Virus record (IMG/VR): IMGVR_UViG_3300029922_000257
Location: 1-28,030 of that record
Strand: one strand, 5' to 3'
Length of the DNA stretch: 28,030 nt
From: a virus
Shown: one piece after another, positions 21,759 through 28,030 of the stretch
How positions within the stretch are numbered: position 1 is the first letter of the stretch
Layout: the number at the start of each line of letters is the position of its first letter
Notes under the pieces: model-generated
What the model saw: only the letters and a program-made list of their open reading frames with translations
Databases searched by the model: none
What the model was told of the DNA's origin: nothing
Position numbers and translations under genes: made by a program

Positions 21759-22138
21759 TATATTCTCCTAAATTCAAACTGTGTCAGAGACGTAAACTTG
21801 GCACCAAGATGGCGTAACCAATTCCGAGATTTCTCATCGAAACAATCGCCAAAGATGAAGGAATATTTAAGCATGACTATCTCAACGAAGCTTTTTGCAT
21901 ATCTGGCGATTAGGATTGAATGGCGTTTACCTTCATCGGTGGTTATCATCCAGATATAAGCGGAGTCAGAAACCAACGATCTCGGGGCGATACCGATGAA
22001 ACATAGTGGTTGATTGTTAAACATCCCTACAATAATATCAGTAGATAGCACAACCGCTTCGGTAAGGTTTTTATCCACTGGCTGATTCACCATGGCGATA
22101 AATTGTTCCTTGGAGATCTGATAGATTTCTCCATTCAT
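21758..22138 (-). CDS. gp13/DUF2833-like GNAT-fold virion protein
   Basis: The chosen start is ATG 22138, eight bases after GGAGG, and it overlaps the nozzle stop as ATGA. An in-frame ATG 25 codons upstream lies inside the nozzle gene. The 126-residue product resembles the T7 gp13/DUF2833 group. It has SAYIWMITTDEGKRHSILIARYA, then EIVMLKYSFIFGDCFDEKSRNWLRHLG, where a W-L-x-x-L-G-x-x-F ending is typical. The fold of that group is acetyltransferase-like, but I see no clear acetyl-CoA loop, so a structural or assembly role is more likely. Confidence 0.65.
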   Translation of the reverse strand: MNGEIYQISKEQFIAMVNQPVDKNLTEAVVLSTDIIVGMFNNQPLCFIGIAPRSLVSDSAYIWMITTDEGKRHSILIARYAKSFVEIVMLKYSFIFGDCFDEKSRNWLRHLGAKFTSLTQFEFRRI

Positions 22139-24987
22139 CGCCGATCCTCCGTAACAAACTCCGGAAACACACCTAGGATCGTGGCAGGATATGGCTGTGA
22201 TTGTTGAATGCAATATTGCCCAGGGACGGTATAGGTCGGGTCGAGAAATGTCCTCGCATCGCCAGAGACTAAACCGGTTACGATTTGATTTGACTGACCA
22301 GTAAGTGCCGAGGAAACATTGCCAACGATTAGATCTTTCATAGGGACAAGAGTTGAGAAACTGCTACCGATCCAAAGCCCGAGAGTATCTTTAACACGAA
22401 TATCGACAGATCGGATCTTTTTGACTTTGCCTTGGATGGATGGCTCGCCAATGTCGAGTGGAAGAGTTTGAAGCTGACAAGTAAAACCAAGACCGATTGT
22501 AACTGTCGTGTAGCCTGGAGCAACTGGTGGCGCAGGAAGGGTGAATATCCCGGTGACCGGCATGGCGAATGGAGCGATCACAGTGACGTTTCCAAGGGAA
22601 TCGGTGGCGAGTCCAGTTACGGTTAGCCCAGCAAGTTGTTCTGCGCCGGTGAATGTAAGTTGAGCCGAACCAATGTATTGAAGTGCTGCATCCACACACC
22701 AAGCACTAGAGGTTCCATTCGAGAAAGATCGTTCCGCAAAACGTTCGATGTATTGGACCGTAGCGGAATTAACGGTTCGCTGGACAACGGTGTAAACCGC
22801 ATCGACACCATTACCAGCGGGGAGGATCTCGGTCACGGAACAAATTGAGTTAAAGGTTCCTTGGGTGATGTAGTGGGACCAACCGATGAAGTCTTGTTCT
22901 TTTAAGAATGTAAGAGAAAGGATAACCCCATCACTACGAATCGCCTGGACAAGATAATATGGCGCTTCGGCATAGGCCCATTCATCAATGGTATAACCAA
23001 AGAATAAATGTGAGGCGATTACAGAAATGTCGGTTCCGGTAAAGACGTTGAAATAAATGTTGTATGCTGCGTCCCGAACCGCCGAGCCTTTTGCTTGAAC
23101 ATAGAGGATGTCATAGTTCGCCACAATCGGTGGAACATCACTGGCTCCGATATATGATTGTGGATTGGCTACCAAAGACGATGGAGTTATCGCCGATCCA
23201 GAGGTCCCTCCATTGGCGACCCATAGAGCCTTATCAGTGAAGATCACCATACCGGCAGCAGAGCCAACAACGGACTTGATCGAGTTCAAGGTTCCAGAGA
23301 CTAAGGTTCCGGTTACTGCGTCCGAGGCTATGGTTGGATCAGAAATATTGAAGTTAAAATATTGCCCGGGTTGGGACATATAAAATGTCGCTGGTGCACC
23401 GACCTGGGCAGCCATAACCATACGCTCTTGAACAAATCCCGGAACGGTTGGATTTCCGTTTTCAGCAGATAACGTTGCAGTAGCAGTGGCAGCTCCAGAT
23501 GAAAAAACTACTCCGGGCGCAGATAGCATACCACCGCCGGGAAGGGTGACGATCACCGCGCCAACACCCCAAGTGACATCTAAAAAAGCCCCATTACCGG
23601 GCGGGTGAACCGCTGTTAATACCGCCGGAAGAGCTCCGGATGTAATAGAACCTGGATTTAAAATAGAATATGTTTGTGGGCGACCGTTACCATCAACAGT
23701 TAAAACTTCCGCAGTTACTCCATATCCAAAACTAAGTATATTGCCTGGGACATAACCACCTATCACTATGCCAGTATTATCAGCTACGGCGGTAATAACT
23801 TGCATTTCAGGAATGGCTATTGGAGCGATTGTAAATGATCCGGTAAATGAAATAGTAGGAATAACAGTATACACCCCGGGCGCAGTTACAGCAACACTAG
23901 CTACACCAGCACCTATGAATGGACTCTGGGGAATCGGCGGGGTTTGTGTAAAATCTGGGCCGATATTAGAGTCGATGAATGTGGTGCCTTTGCAAGTGCC
24001 AATGAAACCGAATTCAACCCCGGTCGGAACTGCACCAAATGCCGAAATGGTTGCTTCATAGATGTTATAGGCGACTGCACCTGGAGCCGCAGACCAAGCG
24101 ATTTGATTTGAACCCGAAACTAACCGAAGACTCTGTGCGGTGAGTGTCCCAGGAGTCGACATCGTCGATTCTTGACCACTGGCGTCGATGGAGGTAACAC
24201 CATAGGCATAGTTCCAACCCGAACCGGTAATGGTTGTGGTTATAGCAACATTAGTTGGTGCAGAGACGGTCGCACCAATTACAACCGGGACCAACGTCCA
24301 GTTGTTCGCGGAGACTAAAGTTAGCACTTGAGCCGGATGGTTCGGATGACAAAGAATCATCTGTCCAACAGACTGTGCGAATTTAATCAAATCTAAATTA
24401 TCATTTGTTGTATATGGCGCTGGGATGGTATAGATCCGTGCGGCAGTTCCACCAGAGACATATGCGCCGAATGCTGTGGAATCGAGATTGGCCCCAGAGA
24501 GATAACCAATGGTGACTAAGTTTCCAGAGACGCCAAGAACCTCGAAATAACGATCGTTGAGTTGAGTCATACCAACAATAGAATTAACAAAGATCCAATC
24601 GCCAATAGTATAGTTATGCCCGGGGATGGTTAGCACCGCCGGATTTGCGTTGGTCGCCCCAGTGATTGCGAAGCTAGTTTCGGTGATTGGCAATCCGTCA
24701 TAAATAAATCGCATGTATCCGCTGGAAGATCCATACGAACCGATTTCAATAACATAACCAGCGGATAGACTCGCTTGAAATGAAATAATCCGAACCGGAT
24801 TCTGAGACTGATAGGCTTGGATTATGTATTTGGTTCCGGTGCGGGTGCTAGCGCCACCACGATAATCGACAAAGAAGTTCTGGAGCAAAGCCGCACCCGA
24901 GCGATACTTCTGCATATCGACGCGCGAGTAAAGGTTCGGCGACCATTCACCGGAATTAAATGAAGCTTGGACTGCTACTTCACTCAT
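22135..24987 (-). CDS. Tail nozzle protein (T7 gp12 / tail tubular protein B-like)
   Basis: The 950-residue product starts with the strongly conserved nozzle segment FNSGEWSPNLYSRVDMQKY, then GAALLQNFFVDYRGGASTRTGT, and continues as a beta-rich protein. T7 gp12 is 794 residues; the extra length is largely in residues about 355-500, where AVTAPGVYTVIPTISFTG, VGGYVPGN-type and GMLSAPGVVFSSGAATATATL segments look like inserted beta modules. It should form the tip of the short tail. Its place just after the adaptor gene fits. ATG 24987 is three bases past the adaptor stop. Cysteines are few. Confidence 0.8.
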   Translation of the reverse strand: MSEVAVQASFNSGEWSPNLYSRVDMQKYRSGAALLQNFFVDYRGGASTRTGTKYIIQAYQSQNPVRIISFQASLSAGYVIEIGSYGSSSGYMRFIYDGLPITETSFAITGATNANPAVLTIPGHNYTIGDWIFVNSIVGMTQLNDRYFEVLGVSGNLVTIGYLSGANLDSTAFGAYVSGGTAARIYTIPAPYTTNDNLDLIKFAQSVGQMILCHPNHPAQVLTLVSANNWTLVPVVIGATVSAPTNVAITTTITGSGWNYAYGVTSIDASGQESTMSTPGTLTAQSLRLVSGSNQIAWSAAPGAVAYNIYEATISAFGAVPTGVEFGFIGTCKGTTFIDSNIGPDFTQTPPIPQSPFIGAGVASVAVTAPGVYTVIPTISFTGSFTIAPIAIPEMQVITAVADNTGIVIGGYVPGNILSFGYGVTAEVLTVDGNGRPQTYSILNPGSITSGALPAVLTAVHPPGNGAFLDVTWGVGAVIVTLPGGGMLSAPGVVFSSGAATATATLSAENGNPTVPGFVQERMVMAAQVGAPATFYMSQPGQYFNFNISDPTIASDAVTGTLVSGTLNSIKSVVGSAAGMVIFTDKALWVANGGTSGSAITPSSLVANPQSYIGASDVPPIVANYDILYVQAKGSAVRDAAYNIYFNVFTGTDISVIASHLFFGYTIDEWAYAEAPYYLVQAIRSDGVILSLTFLKEQDFIGWSHYITQGTFNSICSVTEILPAGNGVDAVYTVVQRTVNSATVQYIERFAERSFSNGTSSAWCVDAALQYIGSAQLTFTGAEQLAGLTVTGLATDSLGNVTVIAPFAMPVTGIFTLPAPPVAPGYTTVTIGLGFTCQLQTLPLDIGEPSIQGKVKKIRSVDIRVKDTLGLWIGSSFSTLVPMKDLIVGNVSSALTGQSNQIVTGLVSGDARTFLDPTYTVPGQYCIQQSQPYPATILGVFPEFVTEDRR

Positions 24988-24990
24988 GGC

Positions 24991-26079
24991 TTATCCAAAA
25001 TACGGCCACATACCGCCCCATTGAAGATCGGAATACGGACCAGAAGCTTGCATTGGGAAATCAATTCCACGAGTTCGAATCCAATCCGGTGTGACATCAT
25101 TGATGGTTAAGCCTTCATTTCCATCAACTGCACGGGCTTCAGAGATCATAGCGTTGGCGGATTCAATCGCCATATTGGCGAGCTTTTTATCGCCGGTGAG
25201 TGGGATGGTAAGGGTTGCGCCAAGGATCTTAACAAATGCATCTTGGAATAGATCATCCATGATATTGGGGTCAGTAATATCTTGGCAATAAACCAACGTG
25301 GCGAATTCTTGATTGCAGAGGATCACACGTTGAGGGGTGGCAACAGCCGCTTGAGTTAGATTGAAGGTTGCACCTGAACCAGAGCCAGTGGTTGAACCTT
25401 GGGCAATAGGATTGGATTGAACTGAAAAGTAACTTCCGCCAATGACTTCATCACCGCCGGGAATGATAGGGATGACAGAGACAGCAGAGATGACCCCACC
25501 AGGAGCCGTGGTTACTAGAAGTTGAACTGGGGCTCCGATCGGTGGAGAAGTATTTGGGCCGATTGGAAGGGTAATGATGTCGCCAACGGCATAGCCAGTC
25601 CCGCCCGAAGCAACAGCCGCAGAGTTAACCGCATAAAACGCATCGTTTTGAACTTTGAACTTAACCGGTGGACCTTGCCAAAAACTTGGGGCGCCTCCAG
25701 TTACTGCGGTGGTGATTGGGACTCCGCTAGCATATCCAGTTTGGGTCGCGGGAATTACCCAACAAGCACGAAGGCAATCGAAGGGATATTGATATTCGTA
25801 TGCCCAAGGCGGGGAGGGAAGCCCCGGTTGCCAAAGAGATGTCGCGGCTGAAACGTTTTCGGGAGTGCCGAAGGTGGAAGTGATATAGATAAGGTTCGCG
25901 GTTTTTAATGCCGAATCCCACGGAGCCATCCGAAGAAGTTTACGCCGAATGTTATCGTAGACGAGGTTGGCTTGGATCGCTTCATTGGAGGAATTTGCAG
26001 CAAGTTCGCCGGTCGACACAGTTGTGCGCGTTCCGGGGACTTGAAGAGCGCGATTGACTATGTCGACCTTCTGGGTCAT
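24991..26079 (-). CDS. Tail adaptor (T7 gp11 / tail tubular protein A-like)
   Basis: The 362-residue product starts MTQKVDIVNRALQVPGTRT, has DNIRRKLLRMAPWDSALKTANL and YEYQYPFDCLRACWV early on, and closes with a helical part (PLTGDKKLANMAIESANAMISEARAVDG). This is the pattern of gp11-type adaptors that join portal and nozzle. Between about residues 150 and 250 there is an inserted beta module (GGTGYAVGDIITLPIG, GGVISAVSVI, TTGSGSGATFNL). The start is ATG 26079, with AGGGA, overlapping the upstream stop; a TTG at 26103 is rejected. Its product should act at the head-tail joint. Confidence 0.8.
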   Translation of the reverse strand: MTQKVDIVNRALQVPGTRTTVSTGELAANSSNEAIQANLVYDNIRRKLLRMAPWDSALKTANLIYITSTFGTPENVSAATSLWQPGLPSPPWAYEYQYPFDCLRACWVIPATQTGYASGVPITTAVTGGAPSFWQGPPVKFKVQNDAFYAVNSAAVASGGTGYAVGDIITLPIGPNTSPPIGAPVQLLVTTAPGGVISAVSVIPIIPGGDEVIGGSYFSVQSNPIAQGSTTGSGSGATFNLTQAAVATPQRVILCNQEFATLVYCQDITDPNIMDDLFQDAFVKILGATLTIPLTGDKKLANMAIESANAMISEARAVDGNEGLTINDVTPDWIRTRGIDFPMQASGPYSDLQWGGMWPYFG

Positions 26080-26264
26080 TAACGTTTTCCCTGAGTTCCG
26101 CAATTACCAAGATTGGTCCCGCCAAGGCCCGGGCCTTTGGTTTGATTCTTCGGTCCAACCGGTGGCGAATATGGAAGCGGCTTGGGTTCGATTTTCCCAC
26201 CATTGGTAGCGCGGGAACCCGAAGACTTTTCGGGGCCGAATTGCCCGAGGATGTCTTTGGTCAT
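26079..26264 (-). CDS. Hypothetical Pro/Gly-rich 61-residue protein
   Basis: ATG 26264 overlaps the upstream stop as ATGA, and the stop overlaps the adaptor start as TAATG. The protein is Gly, Pro and Lys rich (KIEPKPLPYSPPVGPKNQTK and GPGLGGTNLGNCGTQGKR) with little secondary structure expected. No family is recognised. It is probably a small virion or assembly protein, judged only by position between head and tail genes. Confidence 0.6.
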   Translation of the reverse strand: MTKDILGQFGPEKSSGSRATNGGKIEPKPLPYSPPVGPKNQTKGPGLGGTNLGNCGTQGKR

Positions 26265-26533
26265 AGGCGTCGTCCTTCATCAGAGGGGAAAGCACGCTCG
26301 AAAGACTCAGGCTCCTTCATCTCGCGTTCATCTTTAGATGAAACTTCGGCCTTATGCTTGGTCTCAAGTTCCTTGGCCTCACGTTCGCGCTTGATCTTAA
26401 GATTCTTCTCCCCTGCGATTTTGTTAAGTTCCACAAGTTCGGCCAAGGCCGCAGCACGAAGCTGATTGGCTTCAGGGACGCCCTGCGAAGCGTGAACTAC
26501 AGCAAGAAGCGGAGCTATATTTTGCCATTCCAT
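26261..26533 (-). CDS. Small coiled-coil protein
   Basis: AGGAGAG lies four bases before ATG 26533. The 90-residue product has a hydrophobic N-terminal helix (WQNIAPLLAVVHASQ) and a long charged heptad-like part (LAELVELNKIAGEKNLKIKR, then EREAKELETKHKAE), so it is probably a coiled coil. Its function is unknown; an assembly or scaffold-like role is possible but unsupported. Confidence 0.65.
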   Translation of the reverse strand: MEWQNIAPLLAVVHASQGVPEANQLRAAALAELVELNKIAGEKNLKIKREREAKELETKHKAEVSSKDEREMKEPESFERAFPSDEGRRL

Positions 26534-26542
26534 AACACTCTC

Positions 26543-26752
26543 CTAATGTTTACCTTGCGAACCGCCCTTATGGGAAGTGCACGAAACCGGAGCCGGGGCG
26601 GTGAATCCTCGGCCGTTGACTAGGTCTTTAGTCGGGGGATGGGTGCGAACGATTTGCAGGCCGAGATTGGCGACTTTATCAACGGAGATTGAATGAGATC
26701 GCGGTTCGATCTTAGTCGATCTCATTCGTGAATTTCCACTTTCTTGTTTCAT
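26543..26752 (-). CDS. Hypothetical basic 69-residue protein
   Basis: ATG 26752 overlaps the upstream stop as ATGA and has AAGGAAA upstream. The product is basic, with RMRSTKIEPRSHSISVDKV and a Pro/Gly-rich C-terminus (GRGFTAPAPVSCTSHKGG). No family is recognised. It is placed in the virion block between two other small genes. Confidence 0.55.
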   Translation of the reverse strand: MKQESGNSRMRSTKIEPRSHSISVDKVANLGLQIVRTHPPTKDLVNGRGFTAPAPVSCTSHKGGSQGKH

Positions 26753-27120
26753 ATTGGTTTCCTTTCAAGCTGTCGAGTATGGTCCCAACGGTTTTCGGGA
26801 TCCTTCGCCATCTCACGCCGGACCTTTTCAAACGTTCCGCCATCGGAATGTTGTTCACTTAGCATCTGGCGAAGTCGGTCGTCACAGCGTTCAACTTCAC
26901 GCATAACATAAGACGGGACCTCGAGTCCAAGTTCTTGATACATGTTTTTAACGTCGTGCATGTCATGCATATACATAACAAACCGACGCATCTTTTCGGG
27001 AACTTCGGACTCGGCATCGGCCATGTAAGTTAGGGCCTTACCAAGTTGCTCCCGAATGATTTTCATATCGGAAGCGATTCGTTCGAGATAGACTTCGGCG
27101 GGGAATTTTGGATCGCCCAT
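26749..27120 (-). CDS. Hypothetical helical 123-residue protein of the structural block
   Basis: ATG 27120 has AAAGG about eleven bases upstream. The protein is highly helical and Met-rich (FPAEVYLERIASDMKIIREQ, MRRFVMYMHDMHDVKNMYQE) with a charged end (FEKVRREMAKDPENRWD). No family is recognised. It follows a 22-base gap after the fibre-like gene, with no terminator or promoter that I can see in it. Confidence 0.65.
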   Translation of the reverse strand: MGDPKFPAEVYLERIASDMKIIREQLGKALTYMADAESEVPEKMRRFVMYMHDMHDVKNMYQELGLEVPSYVMREVERCDDRLRQMLSEQHSDGGTFEKVRREMAKDPENRWDHTRQLERKPI

Positions 27121-27142
27121 TAGTTCTATGCCTTTATAGTTG

Positions 27143-28030
27143 TCACTTTCTTCCGTAAATCGTCACGGTCGCAGAGAAAGTCGAGCCTGTTGAAGGAATG
27201 ATTTGAAATCCGGTGATTGCAGTCGTTCCGCCGGTCCAAGTGCCATTGCCAATGACATTGTAAGCCGCGCCAGATTTAATATCCCAACCCTGCCCCCAAA
27301 ACCCATGTTCAGCAGCGCCGGACGGATTCCTAACCTTTATGCTCCTGTATGTATAAGGCGCTATAACGGTCGATCCTGAGGCGTTCCCACAATCGATATA
27401 TGTGGTCGGGATCACACCTGTAGGACTTCCACTTAGGAAATAATTAACTAGGCCAAGATAACTCGATGTTTGATACGAGGAGTTTGAATATACCTGCAAT
27501 TCGCATATCGCAGTCACCGTCGAGCCGATGAAACCTTCGACGACGATCTCATATTCCGCTAGGTTGCCGGCGAAGTCGGTCGTGTCTTGGAATGATGCCT
27601 GAGACGAAACCGTTGTGGAACTGATCTTGCACCAAGTTCCCGCCGGCATGTCGGCGCAGACATCGGCGCGGAAGGTCGGGGCTGCGGCTGAACCCGAAGC
27701 TGGTCCACGAAACCCATAATTTGCTGTCTCAGTTGCCAGCCCAAGCGCGCACGTCCCGGATGTCGTTATAACACAGCCCGTAGCTGTGAGGAACAAAGGA
27801 ACTGTAATCGTGACGCTAGTAACGCCAGTAGTAGCGACAGGATAAGTTGCAAAGCCTCCGGTGGTATTGGCGGTTATCGCAAGGGCCGTGGCGACGCCGG
27901 TTCCGAGGCCACCAAGATTGGCGACTGGGTAGCCAGAAGTGATTACAGTGTAGGGAATGGTGGTGGCTGCAGAACAGGCAACACCACCACCATTGCAATA
28001 GACATATCCAGTTAGGCCAAATGATGGGAC
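27143..28030 (-). CDS. Fibre or decoration-like virion protein (partial, N-terminus off the window)
   Basis: The frame stays open from the stop at 27143 to the right edge, giving at least 295 residues; the apparent start near 27796 is only an internal TTG. The visible N-terminal side has YCNGGGVACSAATT and LGGLGTGVATALAITANTTG, a Gly/Thr-rich element I associate with phage tail-fibre and other virion proteins. The rest is beta-like, with VCADMPAGTWCKISSTT, a middle with YSNSSYQTSSYLGLVNYFL, and TFSATVTIYGRK at the end. It may be a head fibre, decoration or tail fibre; position alone does not decide. Confidence 0.6.
   Translation of the reverse strand, partial: VPSFGLTGYVYCNGGGVACSAATTIPYTVITSGYPVANLGGLGTGVATALAITANTTGGFATYPVATTGVTSVTITVPLFLTATGCVITTSGTCALGLATETANYGFRGPASGSAAAPTFRADVCADMPAGTWCKISSTTVSSQASFQDTTDFAGNLAEYEIVVEGFIGSTVTAICELQVYSNSSYQTSSYLGLVNYFLSGSPTGVIPTTYIDCGNASGSTVIAPYTYRSIKVRNPSGAAEHGFWGQGWDIKSGAAYNVIGNGTWTGGTTAITGFQIIPSTGSTFSATVTIYGRK

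Noticed and set aside
1-28030. CRISPR array, insertion sequence, integrase or attachment sites
   Set aside because: No repeat-spacer pattern, transposase or recombinase ORF, or duplicated boundary sequence is visible. The only exact longer repeat I noticed is the 18-base pair inside the giant gene.

Overview
The window is a stretch of a tailed double-stranded DNA phage (or a prophage of one) with a short, podovirus-type tail. The evidence is a compact, tightly overlapping gene array in two convergent blocks. A rightward replication and recombination block runs from about 1 to 10682. A leftward block of virion and lysis genes runs from the right edge down to 10675. The last genes of the two blocks overlap tail to tail by 8 bases. 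I see no integrase, terminase, major capsid, portal, tRNA or single-subunit RNA polymerase gene here, so the rest of the genome lies outside. The host cannot be read from the sequence; the lysis genes point to a Gram-negative-type bacterium by inference only.

Plus strand, in order: a partial membrane peptide and a 29-residue membrane peptide; a GC-rich intergenic hairpin; a possible HTH DNA-binding protein; a compact UvrD/PcrA-like SF1 helicase; six small proteins (one DUF551-like); a Cas4/AddB-like PD-(D/E)XK nuclease with an Fe-S cysteine set; a cysteine knuckle protein; a Sak4-like RecA-fold ATPase; an Acb2/Tad1-like (anti-CBASS) protein; a small protein; a DUF669/SSB-like protein; a hairpin and an AT-rich 57-residue protein; then a DNA polymerase unit in three overlapping ORFs: uracil-DNA-glycosylase plus 3'-5' exonuclease motifs I and II, a 74-residue unknown protein, and family A polymerase carrying exonuclease motif III. 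A DUF3987/AAA+ helicase-like protein closes the block.

Minus strand, in transcription order from the right edge: a partial fibre or decoration-like protein, four small proteins, a gp11-like tail adaptor, a gp12-like nozzle, a gp13/DUF2833-like protein, a gp14-like internal protein, a 711-residue internal protein with a lysozyme-like domain, a 2165-residue polyvalent ejection-type protein (HExxH peptidase-like, GNAT and other modules joined by P-x-F linkers), a GH73-type endolysin, a secreted small protein, an Ala-rich small protein, a holin-like membrane protein, a 21-residue hydrophobic peptide, a hairpin, a broken tiny coiled-coil ORF and a tail-anchored membrane protein.

Most neighbouring genes overlap by ATGA, TAATG or TGATG, so each block is probably translated as coupled polycistronic mRNA. 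There is no gene-free stretch over 300 bases; the longest is 136-272. The most interesting points are the Acb2-like protein inside the replication operon, the exonuclease domain split across two polypeptides around a small inserted gene, and the modular giant virion protein, in which an 18-base exact direct repeat and an AT-rich island mark domain swapping.
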